Assembly: GCA_023055425.1 (NCBI GenBank) | Contig: JALGPY010000004.1 | Location: 57,683,718-57,747,717 of the forward strand | DNA length: 64,000 bases | Direction: 5' to 3' | Source of the DNA: Linanthus parryae | Lineage: Eukaryota > Streptophyta > Magnoliopsida > Ericales > Polemoniaceae | Shown: positions 1-11,328 of the stretch, one piece after another | How positions within the stretch are numbered: position 1 is the first letter of the stretch | How the letters are laid out: each line of letters opens with the position of its first letter | Notes under the pieces: model-generated | Seen by the model: the letters and a program-made list of their open reading frames with translations, nothing else | Databases searched by the model: none | Told to the model about the DNA's origin: nothing | Translations under genes and position numbers: made by a program

Positions 1-1386
1 TATTCTTAACTTTATGTGGGCAAGTAGTAGAGATTGTTTGAATAATCTAAGAAAGTAAATAACAAGCTAATTATTAAAATTTAGACTAATACGAGGGATA
101 AGTATCAGGATATCTCTTCGGGTTCACTAGGTATTTCACACTACGATGGATTTATGTTCTACTAACACGATGAGTTTTTGTTCTAGTTAAACGAGCAATT
201 TTATATTGAAGATGTCTCAACCAATAACTATGCTTAAACTCTCATAACTGATTCCTCTAGCCTACTCAAGTTCAAACACGCATTATGATATTAATTCTAC
301 TCTTTGTTCTTAGCTAACTAGCAAGATTCCTCAACCCTAGATACGGCTAGTGTGTATTTCAAGTTTCCGGGCAACGAATGTAGATTCCTCTATCACTCAC
401 AACCTAAGACAATCCTATTAATACGTCTACTAATAGAAAAGATAGATGAAAGATGTAAAATACACATAACTAGATAAAACCTCATCAATTAAGCTTGAAA
501 GCATGCAAGCAAATCCATAAATCACAATATGTAGTGATCAAACCCTAGTTTCCTACGAGATATCCCGAAATAGAGGGTTTAGCTACTAAAACACATGATC
601 AAAGTACAAAGTTTCAATGATCATAAACAAAAACTAAAGAGGGGAAGAAGATAGAAAATCAAACGATGGTCTCCAAGCTCCAAGAATGCTCCTGCTCTCC
701 AATGGCGTCCAACAATAGATGATTCATTGCCCTAGGTCGTTCTCTCCTCTTAAAACTCGTCACTTTTTGCAAGTCTTTAAAAATTACACTTTTTACCCCT
801 TTTCTAATCACGTCAGATTTAATAAGGTGATCTTGGGATCACAATTTGTGATCCTAGGATCACCTTTGTAGTTGTAGAGTCACGTTACTCTTCTATGTGA
901 TCTTGCACTTTGATCTTGTGATCATAGGATCACCTTTTTTTAATTGTAGGATCACGTTGATCTTCCATGTGGTCTTGCACTTGATCTTGTGATCACAATT
1001 TGTGATCCTCTACTTCCAGTGAGTTGCTTCTTTTCACTCCTCTTGAATTTTTGGCTAAGTCTTTTTCTCCTCTTAGCTTCTCCTCTTCTTCTATTCTCTC
1101 ATGCATTCCTTGAGTTTCTTTCCTTCCGAAGTTCGCTTCCGCTCCAAAATCCGCACTCCAAGCTTCCGGTCCCTGAAATCCACAACACGAACAAATACCG
1201 GAAGATCAAATGCGACAAATAAAGCCTAAAACATGCATAAAACGCCCGGATTACACAATGAAGTCTAAATACTCAAGTATGCTCAAAACATATAAGAATT
1301 GGTCAATTTCTCATACAAATCTCTCTAAACGCACGCAAATCGATGGTGAATCCTATAAGATTATAACTCCTAAATTGGAGTTATCA
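1..1386 (-). mobile_element. Candidate gypsy-like LTR or LARD remnant, non-coding
   Basis: Read on the minus strand, a possible LTR start lies at 1386 (TGATAACTCCAATTTAGGAG) and the sequence runs leftwards out of the window. There is no convincing ORF. The combination of a TGATAACTCC start, long non-coding AT-rich sequence and internal short repeats resembles long LTRs of plant Athila/LARD-type elements. This is an inference from general appearance: no second LTR, PBS or PPT is visible, so the family and the left end remain open. Confidence 0.35.
829..1007. repeat. GATC-rich tandem repeat, two ~70-bp units
   Basis: Two consecutive units start with AGGATCACCTTT at 856 and 926 and share the order GGATCACC - TCACGTT - TCTTC - TGTG - CTTGCACTT - GATCTTGTGATCA. 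The flanks carry the same words (GATCACAATTTGTGATCCT at both ends). Thirteen GATC tetramers occur in about 180 bases. The block lies inside the presumed LTR-like sequence. Confidence 0.7.
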
Positions 1387-1750
1387 TCTCTCTTCACTCA
1401 ATTACAAGTTCTTAGCGTTGAACAGTAGTAAAATTACTCTGCATGGGGAAAATTACCCTAATATTTCTCAAGTTCGTTAGGTGTTATGAATATTCCTTGA
1501 ATGGAGTCGGCAAGGCTCAATCGAGGAATTAGAAGAAGATGAATGAAGACATGAAGAAGTGGAGGAAAGCAAAAGTTACTGCACTTTTGCACGAAAGGAA
1601 GAGGGCAATTGCACGAGTGATTCGTGCGAATGGCATGCCAAATATCCATACTGGGAAATCATCCGGAAACTCCAGGAGCACAACAATATGTTCCAACATT
1701 ACCTTTTAGCTCTTCCAAAGGCAACAAAGGTAAACATGGTGGATATCCGT
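1387..1750. other. Non-coding stretch between LTR-like sequence and Sirevirus S1
   Basis: No coding similarity is seen on either strand. The right edge near 1750 is set by where similarity with the Sirevirus S3 copy (around 50,580) begins, so this is the broken side of S1. Confidence 0.4.
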
Positions 1751-2239
1751 TGAGATGAGTTTATTGAAAGTATGTATACTAATATGCCCAAGCTTTCTGT
1801 GCCAAAGATTTGAATCTTCCTTCAAGGCCTTGAGGCATTTTAGCTTATCACCTGCAACACTGTTAGTATTCATAGCATATATATTGTATGACCTAGGAGC
1901 AGTGAGTATGCAATCACCAGATTTCTCATCTTGCACCACACATTTCTCCTTGTCAAAAACAGCTTTATAACCTTTATCACATAACTGAGAGATACTAAGC
2001 AAATTATACTTAAGTCCATCTACCAAGTAAACATCAGATATAGAATTTTTAGAACCATTACCAATACTACCTATACCAATGATATTGCACTTTGCTTTGT
2101 CACCAAGTGTGATTGTTCCTCCAGATTTTTCTGTAAGTTCAGTAAAGAGAGACTTCTTTCCACTCATATGTCTGGAACATCCACTGTCTAATATCCATTT
2201 CTGATCTTTCAAGGCCTTGGTGACATCCTGCAAAAACAA
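1751..2239 (-). pseudogene. Copia aspartic protease plus start of GAG-pre-integrase (S1)
   Basis: The protein starts with a retroviral-type protease: WILDSGCSRHMSG at its N-terminus supplies the catalytic DSG, followed by the flap-side LGDKAKCNIIGIG and the conserved VDGLKYNLLSISQLCDKG block. It then enters the GAG-pre-integrase domain (LWHRKLGHISIHTFNKLIS). It stops there because the element is broken at about 1750; the last dozen residues come from unrelated sequence. It would have matured the copia polyprotein. It directly follows gag with a stop between, as expected for a decayed gag-pol frame. Confidence 0.85.
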
Positions 2240-2240
2240 A

Positions 2241-4010
2241 TCATTGCCTCAACAGGCTATTAGACCAAGTGCAGAACTTTGAGTCATACTCAGAAACAGC
2301 CATATTAGGTGGCCTAATTCCTTTTGGAACCCTAATCTGCCTAACCTGTCCCTTAAGCTGATAAGGATAAGTATTCCTCATAATATGAGGTTCTGATCTT
2401 CTGAAGGGACAAGTTAATCTGACATGACCAATTTTTCCACAGTAATGAAATTTTGGTGAATGTCTGCTACCAGATTTGACAAAAGTAGTTTGGCCTTTCT
2501 TTGGAAAATTTGGATTATAGCCAATCCCACTTTTATGCATTGATTTCAGACTTCCTCCAAGAATGAGATTTTGATTATGTTCTGAGCCTGTAAACTTAGC
2601 TAGGACCTTCTTGGACTCTTGAATTTTCTCAGTCAAAGTACAGATCTGTTGTTCTAAATTCTCAGAATGAGCTTTTAGATCAGCATATCTTTCAGTTAAA
2701 AGAGTGTTTTGATCAACAACTTCTTTTATCTGTGCCTTCAAGACTTTGAACCTAGTCTTTTTCCATCTTTTTCTTAGAAACTTCAACAGTTTTGTTTGAA
2801 AATACTAGGTCCAGGTTTTCTTTTACCTGCTCATGAACTTTAATCTTTAAAGCAGAAATCTTATTTCTATAACTCTCTTCATTCAAAAATAAACTTTTGA
2901 GAATTTCAGGAAGTACATCAGATGGACTAGCAAGTAAATTTTTTACCATGTCTTCAATGTGTCTGTCTGATGAACTTTCCTCATTATGCTTTTCCATGAA
3001 GTATAAGTTTGCTTGCTCTTCTTCTGTGTCTGAATCACTTGATGAATCAGAATCACTCCTGGAAGCCATCATGGCCTTCTTCCTTCTGTTGTCACCATCT
3101 TTTTTCTGAAAGTTTGTGTTCTTCTTCTTTTGTGGACAGTCCCTTACTAAATGATCTGCATCACCACACTCAAAACAATTCATTACTTTAGTTTTATGTG
3201 ACTGTGATGAAGATTTACCTTTGTAATCCTTGCTGCCTGAGGGTCTTGATCTCTCTCTGTTGTAATCCATGTTACCAGAGTTTCTTTTTTTTCTGAGAAT
3301 CCTGGCCAAGGCCTTGGAGATCAATGCTAAAGCCTCTTCATCATCAGGTTCCTCCTCAGTCTCAAGGATTTGAGATTTTTCATTGTCTTTTGCCTTAAGA
3401 GCTAGGTTCATGATATTTTCACTCACATCCCCTTCCACATACTTCATAGACATTTCATGAGTGAGCAGCTTTCCTTGTAGATCATCTAGCTGAAGAAGAC
3501 TCAAGTCCTGAGCTACCTCAAAGGCTGTTGTCTTTGGCTCCCACTTAGCTTCTGGCAAGCTTCTCAGAATCTTTCTGACCTTCTCTTCATTTGAGAACCT
3601 CTTTCCCAAAGACTCCAGGTTGTTCACCACATCAGTGAATCTTTTGAACATTTCCTTGATTGTTTCATCTGAATTCATCTTGAACAACTCATATTGCCAT
3701 CAGTGAATCCTTCATATGTCACCACCAATTTATCCCACATTTCTTTGGCACTTTTGCAGTTTGACACTCTTTTGAACTCATCTGCATTTAAAGCACAGTA
3801 TAGCAAATTCATAGCTTTATAATTTTTGGATACCTTTTCAAGTTCAGTAACTGAGAGATTTTCCTCAGACTTGACAGTTCTGACTCCATCAATTGTAGTG
3901 TAATACTCATGAGGACCATTACGAACTATTGACCATAGTTGCATGTCTTGATCTATGATGAACATCTTCATCAAAGCCTTCCTATGCATGAAATTGTCAC
4001 CACAGAACAA
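2241..4010 (-). pseudogene. Sirevirus gag (S1), frameshifted
   Basis: Three consecutive minus-strand reading frames give one gag. The N-terminal part (4010-3675) has the copia gag fold (UBN2/DUF4219 type: AMNLLYCALNADEFKRV, KEMWDKLVVTYEG). The middle (3687-2752) continues it (KILRSLPEAKWEPKTTA, LQLDDLQGKLLTHEMSMK), then has a canonical CCHC knuckle CFECGDADHLVRDC, a Ser/Asp/Glu-rich acidic stretch and a coiled coil. The last part (2786-2241) adds a second, degenerate knuckle HYCGKIGHVRLTC and a basic tail. Relative to S2, about 35 bases are missing near 3690, which causes the first frame change; a second shift lies near 2770. It would form the nucleocapsid particle. Confidence 0.85.
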
Positions 4011-4103
4011 TGGAGGTCTGTTAGCACCCTTCCTTGTAAAAATCCACCATCTCCTACATTACTCATAGTCATCAGATTGTTAGATCTAAAAACAGTGACA
4101 CAA

Positions 4104-4115
4104 GCTCTGATACCA
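4104..4115 (-). other. Primer binding site (tRNA-iMet type) of S1
   Basis: The minus strand reads TGGTATCAGAGC, the standard plant copia PBS complementary to the 3' end of initiator tRNA-Met. It lies two bases from the LTR terminus and about 95 bases upstream of gag. Confidence 0.9.
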
Positions 4116-4117
4116 AT

Positions 4118-5627
4118 TGAAAGTGTGTAATGTAGCCTAAATACAGGACCTAAATACTCTAGAAGGGGAGGGGGGTTGAATAGAGTATGGAAACTTTTTG
4201 CAAAACTTAAAGTTTAACATGATAGCTTTGTGTGAAACTTGAAATCTCAAGGCCTTGAGATTTTGTAAACTGTCTGAAACTCACTAAGGCAAAATTGTAA
4301 GCTTCAAGGCCTTGAGCTGTGAACAATACTAAACAGCTTTTAAACCCTAGTTTGATTTGAGTTGTGTGCAGCAGATAATAATCAAACAGACAGGTAAAGA
4401 ACACAAATCAATTTACAGAGTTCAGTCCCAATGGACCTAATCTCTGCCTGAGGGATCTCATCCCACTAGGATTGGGAAAACACTTCTTATTACTCACACA
4501 GAAACAACCCTAGATCTTCAAGCCTAAGTGATTTCCCTTACACCTATACAGCGTGTGGTTCCAAACCTATCTAGTTCCAGCTACTAACTGTTGAGCTAAC
4601 AAGAGCCTCTTGTTGTTCACTTGAAAAACCAACCACTAGGTTAAGTGAGGTTTAAGATAATATAGAGATACACAGATGAAGTAAAAATGAAGAACACAGT
4701 ATAAAGATAAGCTGTTGAAGCCTGGAAGTGTTCTTCAGGAATGATTGGATTGACTTGATCTTCAGAAGTCTGAAATGAAGCTTGAATTGATTGTGTGTTT
4801 GAATGGATGATCTCCCACAAATTTTTCACACCTCTCAGAGTATTCTACAAGCTCTCTTCTTTTTAAAATTCAAACCAGTCTCTTTTATCCACAGCTGCAA
4901 CTGATTGAGAGATTTTAGAATCTCAGTTCGTACAAATCCTCCTTCTGTTTACAACTTAAATTCAAACAGCTTCAGGTGGATATTCGTTGGAGTTTTTTGA
5001 TATTTCTTCTGCACGTTTAACAAACCCACAACAGCAAAGAAACACTGCAACAAAAAAAACCAAACAACTAGCAGTACTGAGACTTTTTGGTTATATAGTT
5101 TCTGATAAAACTGTTGAATAAACTCAGAATAATAATCTGCATATACTCTAAAACACATAAGTCATGAAAAACAAGTTTAAGACACTTAGAAGTGAGTAAA
5201 TAATCACAATACTAAGAGTCATAACCTGCAAGAAAGAATCAATCAAGTTCTGTAAAAACTGTCAGTAGCTCAAGGCATATCTCAAGGCCTTGGAGCTCTT
5301 AACCTATTTCACAGCATTTCAAAATTAATCCCAGATAACTTTGATTCTTCCTGTTCTGATTATCTGCAATTGTGTTAGATGTATAAATAGTACAAACCAC
5401 AAACATATACCATAAACCATTGATTTGCAGAATCAGATATCCAATTCTGCAACACAAAGATGTTAGAACACATAGCAGAATAAGCAGTCTCAAGGCTTTG
5501 AAGTTTCTGTCAATCTCAAGGCCTTGAGATGACTAACAAGCCTTTGCTGCTATTGTCTTAGCCTTTTGTCTTTCATCACTCATAAGCAATTACCAATCAA
5601 AGCACCTTCAGGGATCTTGACTTAACA
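4118..5627 (-). repeat. 5' LTR of Sirevirus S1 (1510 bp)
   Basis: In element sense it runs from TGTTGAGT at 5627 to ACTTTCA at 4118, giving TG...CA ends. The boundaries come from the PBS on one side and from alignment by eye with the S3 LTR (47921-49424), whose similarity stops at the same bases. It contains a run of G near the gag-side end and several perfect palindromes built on CAAGGCCTTG (for example 4245-4260 and 5514-5529). Confidence 0.88.
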
Positions 5628-5892
5628 TATGTGTCTCCACACCGTATTTTCTCAACACATTGGCAAATACCTTGTTCACAAAATGCGAGCCCTCATCATT
5701 CATATTTATCCTGGTGTCCCAAACCGCGTAAAATGTTATTCTTCAAGAACCTCTCAACTGTAGCGTCATCGTTCTTTGGACATGCCAATGCCTCCACCCA
5801 CTTGGTCACATATTAAACAGCAAGTAGAATGTAAGGATTACCAAGTGAAGAGGGGAATGTCCCCATGAAACCAATACCCCAAACGTCGAATG
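5628..5892 (-). pseudogene. Gypsy integrase core fragment
   Basis: A 265-base remnant between two Sirevirus LTRs. On the minus strand it translates to an integrase core segment with recognisable pieces such as [14 protein letters not shown] and YVTKWVEALACPKND, followed by FLKNNIL. These match the central part of plant Ty3/gypsy integrases, which read approximately 'D-x-x-S-K-W-V-E-A'. It contains at least one stop and has no flanking zinc or C-terminal domain. It is probably the pre-existing DNA into which S1 or S2 inserted. Confidence 0.7.
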
Positions 5893-7117
5893 TGAAGGGG
5901 TGTACAGTAGGGGGAAATACAGGATCAATACTCTAGAAGGGGGGGGGGGTTGAATAGAGTATGCAAACTTTTTCCAAACATTGCAAGAATAGTGGTTTCA
6001 AAAGATTTGTAAATAGATTCAAGGCCTTGAAATGATTTTCAAGCCCTTGGAATAAAACAGTTAGAGTAAACAGAAGAATAAGTCTATTTCAAGGACTTTA
6101 AATGAAACTATGTTGAATGCTGCAAAAGATCGAAGTCTGAAACTAAAATGTAAATACAAGAGACACAAGATATATTGAGTTCAGTCCACTTGGACCTACA
6201 TCTCTACCTCAAGGATCTTCTCCCTTTAGGATTTTCAACACAATTCTTAATAATCAAGAGCTAAGCCCTAGATCTCAAGAACGGAGAGATTCCTTACTCT
6301 CTTACAGCTTTTGGTTCTCACTAACCTATCTAGTACCTGCTCTAGCTATCTAATTAACTAAGAATTCTCTATTGTTCACCTTGAAAAATGCTTGAGAATG
6401 AGAGCTAGAATTATTATCAAAATGATATACAAATGAATTTCTGAACAAGAAGAACACATAAAGTGAAACTGCAGTGAGTATGCAATGTTCTTCTGATGCT
6501 TTGGATTGAGAGATGAATCTGCTTCTTTGATGTTTGTCAATCCTTGATTGTGTTTGTGTCTCTGAGAATTGCTCTATGTAGTTGTGTCTTCGAATTTCTT
6601 GAGCAATTTTCTTTTTAAAAGCACTCAGTTTGAATGGAAGATCTTTAGAATCTTCTCAAAAAATTTCATGAATATTTGCTTCAAATCTTGACACTTCTAA
6701 CAGCTTCTCCAAACGGCTAGTTGATCATTATCTTTTGGTATACTGATTTGATCCTGTTGGAGATATGTTGGGAAGATTTTAAACACAGCAGATTGATTAT
6801 AGAATCAATCAACAAGCAGTTACCATATCTGCAAAACATAGGTTAGCAAACAGGTTCCTACAAAATAAAAAACATTATTCCTTGTAATACTGAATCAAAC
6901 AGATGATGTTAGATCCTGCAAACTGTGTAAAAATACATTGTCTTTTGTAATAATATATCATCCAGTCATGCACAATGGTTTAGGAGTTGAATCAAGTACA
7001 AAAGCTCCCCTTAAGTTCATGCATATAAAGCTCAGTCAGTTTCAAGGCTTTCAAAGCTTTTTCAAGGCCTTGAAATTGACTAGATATGACAAGTATTGGA
7101 CCTGAATTGAACTTACA
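5893..7117 (-). repeat. 3' LTR of Sirevirus S2 (1225 bp)
   Basis: The left end (TGAAGGGGTGTACAG) matches the PBS-proximal end of the 5' LTR at 14,560. The right end (ACTTACA at 7117) abuts the polypurine tract. The body matches the 5' LTR over its length. It contains a poly-G run at about 5941 and a perfect 16-base palindrome TTTCAAGGCCTTGAAA at 7060-7075. Confidence 0.88.
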
Positions 7118-7130
7118 ATCTCCCCCTTGA
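7118..7130 (-). other. Polypurine tract of S2, with a second PPT-like tract near 7350-7365
   Basis: The minus strand reads CAAGGGGGAGAT directly before the 3' LTR, the normal primer site for plus-strand DNA synthesis. A second purine tract (AAAGAGGGGGAGAAA, minus) lies about 230 bases upstream. A duplicated PPT region is also seen in S3. Confidence 0.8.
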
Positions 7131-7589
7131 TGAAAGACAAAAACATAGTCTTCCAATCTGTTTGGTACTGTGATTCTGCAACAAATACGCATTAGCACAC
7201 CACAAAATAAATCGTATAATATCAACACGTAATGTCTAAAAGATCCAACTTATTAAACTGAGAAGATATAAGAAATAACAAAGTTTCAGATAATCCTACT
7301 CACCAAAACCAGGTCACCTAAAAAGAAAATAAATAGAAAATAAAATCCTAAATTTCTCCCCCTCTTTGACTTTCATACAAAAAGAATGAAAATATGTTGG
7401 ATCAGTCTTTCGAAAGATTTTTAAGGAAATGTTTTAAAAGATAAAATTTTCAAGGTTTTGGAATGGAGTTCAAGGCCATGAAAAGGATAAGAAAGAGTAT
7501 GCAAGAGTTTAAGGGTTAGGGTCTCCATCTTCTTGATGCTCTCCATCTTCTTCCTGACTATCTCACTCATCATCTTGTTCTTCTTCTTT
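7131..7589 (-). other. Non-coding 3' region of S2 between extra ORF and PPT
   Basis: AT-rich, no sustained ORF. It holds the second PPT-like tract and diverged copies of the AAGGCCTTG-type palindrome. In S3 the matching region is 49425-49847. Confidence 0.7.
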
Positions 7590-9309
7590 TTAGGCCACTA
7601 CATCAACTTTTTCACCTTCTCCCTCAAACAAATCAGCAGTAGTCACAATCTCTAGCACATTGTATTTCTTAGATTTCTTCTTCTTGATGTCTATGAGCAA
7701 TGCCCTTGAATCTGGACTGTCTTCTTCTTGATATTCATCCACTTGTTCAATATCCACCTGCTTTCCTTTACCTTTGACCTGAGTAGCCCCATCGTGAGTT
7801 GAATGTTCACTGGGTAGATCCTTTACTGATTCAGCCTTTTTGGTACTCTTCTCAGCTTGAGACACTTCCTCAGCCACATCAAACAATTTCATGCTCGTGA
7901 TCATGTTTTCAACCATGTACTTCACTTGTCTGAGATAAGTGTCAAACCCATGCTGATTCTCCTTTGCCTCATCAATGTCCAACTGAAGTTCTTTAAGCAA
8001 CTGGAGAGTCAAGGGGATATCTTGAGACTGAGAGGTTTGGCTTGAAGTGGGAGTCATGGATTTAGATTTGAGAAATTTTTTGGAGCCCAAATATTCCTCT
8101 GTCAAATCTGAGTATAGATTCCATATATTTGCACTGGTTTTCAAGCCAAACCACACCAATATTTTCAAAAGTCTTCTCATTAAGCATACCAAATCCAGTC
8201 GTCACTGATTCTTCCCTATCAGTTGGAAGTTCAAAGTGTTGAAAGAATAAGTTAAGCAAGTTGGCATATATCAAAGGGTAATTTCTGTGGTTGGTTTGGC
8301 TGTATAGCATGTGTTCCATCACAAGCTTTGGAAGATCAATTTCATAACCATGCATAACCAAATACATTAATTGTATCACCCTATGAGTTACCAGTTCCTT
8401 GGAGTCTTCCCTAGGTACCACACATCTCATCAAAATAGGAAACAAGGCTTTGGCTTCAAAGTTAGCACAGAGTGTGTTAACTGCTTAGATGAGGCAAGGG
8501 TATTTGGTGGAAAGAACTCTTCTTTTTCTTGCTTCAGGGATTCACTCTTAGGAGGGTAGTAACTGGTGTCATATCTCTTGGGACATCCTGGAACATTTGC
8601 AAACTCAACATGATCTAGTTCCGTGTCAATTATAGCAACCTTAGTCTGAATCACCAGGTTTGTAATTTTTCTGAGTTGCTTCATGTTTAGGTAAAAGAAT
8701 CTAGTAAGTCTAGGGTAAGCTACATTTTTAGGATTTAGAATAAACCAAAGAGAGCTTTTCTTCAACATTTTGATGCACTCCAGATTCATACCATGTAACT
8801 TAGGCATACTAACCAAACTACAAGATGCAACTGGTTTAGAAGAAAATCCATCGAGCCAATGACATCTAGCAACATTAGTAATGAATTAAGTACTATTAGG
8901 GGTTGATTTCTTACCACTGGATTTCTTCTTCTCTGAATAGATCTGTAGTGCCTTTCTATGTCTCATCTGGTTCATCCTCTATAACCTTTTCCTTTACTTT
9001 GCCCTTGACTGCTTTGTCAGCCTACTGATTTGTCTTATTAGGGCAACCAATTTGAACTCCCTTATGCTTTTCTGGTGCAGCCTCTACTGCCTTCTTCTTC
9101 TTCTTCTTATTGTTGAATACGGGGGTCTCATCTTTCGTGGCTTTCTTATTGGGAGGAGGAGGTTCTATGTCTTCTGTAGTAGGGGTCTTAGAGCCGGAAT
9201 CCTCACTAATGGTCTGAACCTCTTCCACAATGGTCTTTCTTTTCTACTCTGGTTTAGCCTTTGAACTACCAGCCATATTGATTCTGTATGAGGCTCTTCT
9301 AGTGCTCAT
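7590..9309 (-). pseudogene. Sirevirus extra (env-position) ORF downstream of pol, broken
   Basis: Lies between RNase H and the PPT, where Sireviruses carry an additional 'env-like' ORF. The probable start is 9309 (MSTRRASYRIN...), with an in-frame stop after about 20 codons. Then follow a Lys-rich hydrophilic segment (9228-9022), a central domain in two frames (8816-8430 and 8445-8062; FYLNMKQLRKITNLVIQTK, LVMEHMLYSQTNHRNYPLIY), and a coiled-coil, acidic/Lys-rich C-terminus (8192-7590). The central block resembles the 'putative plant transposon protein' domain found in plant retroelement ORFs, but that is a recollection of pattern, not a match I could run. I see no signal peptide or convincing transmembrane helix, so an envelope role is not supported by the sequence. 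Confidence 0.65.
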
Positions 9310-9749
9310 TAGGGTTTGGAGAATAAGAGAGAGAGGTAGTATAGATAGGAAGGAGAGAAAGAAATAAGGAGATAAATAGAAGACATTTTCAGTTTGAAAA
9401 GGAAACTAATTATTTTCTCTAATCTTCGAAGATCTGATAAATCAAAAACATTCAAAATTGTGTGTGCCGTTGGAAATAAAAGATATAATACGATTTTTGC
9501 TAAAAAGGGGTATTAAGAAATTGAGGGGAAACATTGAGAAATTATCTACAAAGATAACACCCAACATTTAAATATCCATAATTATTGACTATCTAGCATG
9601 CAGTCTTATTTAAAGGGTTTGGAAAGGGTTTCAAGGCCTTGAAAAGCTGTATGATGCAGTTCACATAAGATGAAAGCTTTGAAAGGATTCTCAAGGCTTT
9701 GAAAATCAGTTCAAACCTTTGAAACACATAAAACTCACTGATTGTCCCC
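9310..9749 (-). other. Spacer between pol and extra ORF of S2
   Basis: Non-coding. Contains the perfect palindrome TTTCAAGGCCTTGAAA at 9629-9644 and degenerate relatives nearby. A purine tract (GGTTTAGGGGGACAAT on the minus strand, about 9743-9757) overlaps the pol terminus and could act as an internal plus-strand primer; this is inference. Confidence 0.6.
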
Positions 9750-10500
9750 CTAAACCAATGCTTCCTTATTTAGCATGCCCAATTTCAATCTTATGGCTGA
9801 GAATCTATCATCTGGTAATGGTTTAGGGAAGATATATGCAAATTGCAACTTAGTTGAAACAAATGAAAAAACAATATCACCTTTTTCAGCATGATCTCTG
9901 ATGAAAGAATGTATAACGTCAATATGCTTTGTTATGGAATGCTGAACTGGATTCTTTGTGATTGATATTTCATTTGTATTGTCACACTTGATTGGTATAT
10001 CTTCTAAAATAAAATCCAAGATCTCTCATTTGTTGTGCTATCAATAGCACTTGTGAACAGCAAGCTCCAACTCCTATGTATTCAGCTTCAATTGTTGATA
10101 GTGCAACTGAGTTTTGCTTCTTTGAATGACAGCTGTTTAAAGATGATCCAAGAAATTGACTGCATCCTGATGTACTCTTTCTATCAACTTTATATCCTGC
10201 AAATTCAACATCCGAATACCCACACAAATAGAATTTAGAATGTTTAGGATGCCAAAGCCCTAAGTCTTTGGTATCATTGAGATATCTAAAAGTTCTCTTA
10301 GCTGCCGTCAAGTGTGATTCTTTAGGATCAGCTTGAACTCTAGAACATATGCACACACTAAACATGATATCTAGTCTACTAGCTGTGAGGTAAAGTAATG
10401 ATCCAATAATACCTCTATACTCTTTCACATTCACACTCTTACCAGATTCATCCTTGTCTAAAGACAGTGTAGAAGTCATGGGAGTCTTAATCTCTTTTAA
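9750..10500 (-). pseudogene. Copia RNase H (S2)
   Basis: Two overlapping frames (10479-9982 and 10019-9750) carry the copia RNase H end of pol. Recognisable blocks are YRGIIGSLLYLTASRLDIMF, AAKRTFRYLNDTKDLGLWH, the catalytic-type YSDVEFAGYKVDRKSTSG, the STIEAEY block with its Glu, then DNTNEISITKNPVQHSITKH and the terminal IFPKPLPDDRF. A single frameshift near 10,000 splits it. It follows RT directly, as in all Ty1/copia elements. Confidence 0.88.
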
Positions 10501-10587
10501 CTAAGACATATTATACTTTCTTAGCAAGTCCTTTGTATACTTGATTTGATGTAGGAATATAAACTTCTCCATCTGATGAATTTGAAG

Positions 10588-11328
10588 TCAAAGAAAGAAG
10601 TTCAATTCACCCATCAAGCTCATTTCAAATTCCCTGCTCATAAGACTTGAGAATTCCTTGCACAGAAGATCATTAGTAGCTCCAAACAGAATATCATCAA
10701 CATAAATTTGAAATACAAGCATATCTTTCTCATGAGTATTTATGAGAAGGGTATTGTCAACTAATCCTCTTTTGAAATCATTTTCAAGTATAAACTTTGA
10801 TAATCTTTCATACCAAACTCTTGGACCTTGTTTGAAACCATAAAGAGCTTTGTCATGTTTGTAAACATGATCTGGAAACTTGTCATTTTCAAAACCAGGA
10901 GGTTGAGAAACATAAGCTTCTTCTTGCAGATAGCCATTTAGAAAAGCACACTTCACATCCATTTGAAATAGTTTCATGTTTTTGTGAGATGAAAATGCAA
11001 GTAGAATTCTGAGTGCTTCTTACCGGGAAATAGGAGAAAATGTTTCTTCATAGTCAATACCTTCTTCTTGATTGTATCCTTGAGCTACTAATCTAGCTTT
11101 GTTCCTGATTGCCTTTCCATTCTCATCTAACTTGTTTCTCAATTCCCATCTGGTGCCTATGACAGACTGATTTCTTGGTTGATGAACTAGATTACTGAAC
11201 TTGTTCCTTTCAAAATCATTGAGCTCACTTCGCATAACTATAATCCATTCTGCTTCTTGTAATGCTTCCTTCACAGTTTTATGCTCTACAAGAGAAATAA
11301 AAGCATTAAAAGCACAAATATTCTTCAA
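10588..11328 (-). pseudogene. Copia reverse transcriptase (S2)
   Basis: Two blocks: 11328-11020 (W-rich N-terminus, [40 protein letters not shown]) and 10977-10588 (FQMDVKCAFLNGYLQEEAYV, KALYGFKQGPRVWYERL, and the catalytic IYVDDILFGAT). The YVDD active site is intact. A stop and a short frame change at about 11,000 separate the fingers from the palm, so this copy is inactive as it stands. Confidence 0.92.

Larger units (their letters stand above)
1751..5627 (-). mobile_element. Sirevirus-type Ty1/copia element S1, truncated (5' LTR, gag, protease)
   Basis: Read on the minus strand: 5' LTR (5627-4118), PBS, gag, protease and the first part of the GAG-pre-integrase domain. The similarity with the sister copy S3 stops at about 1750, so integrase, RT, RNase H and the 3' LTR are missing. 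Assignment to the Sirevirus (Maximus/SIRE) lineage rests on the large two-zinc-finger gag with a coiled coil, the LDSGCSRHM protease motif, the tRNA-iMet PBS, the long LTR, and the extra ORF seen in the sister copies. The right LTR end abuts a gypsy integrase remnant. Confidence 0.85.

Noticed and set aside
989..1428. Small hydrophobic and basic plus-strand ORFs at the left edge
   Set aside because: Overlap a non-coding LTR-like region and repeat; no family similarity seen.
9052..9264. Plus-strand hydrophobic ORF that could suggest a membrane protein
   Set aside because: It is antisense to the Lys/Glu-rich N-terminus of the Sirevirus extra ORF, which explains the Leu/Phe richness.
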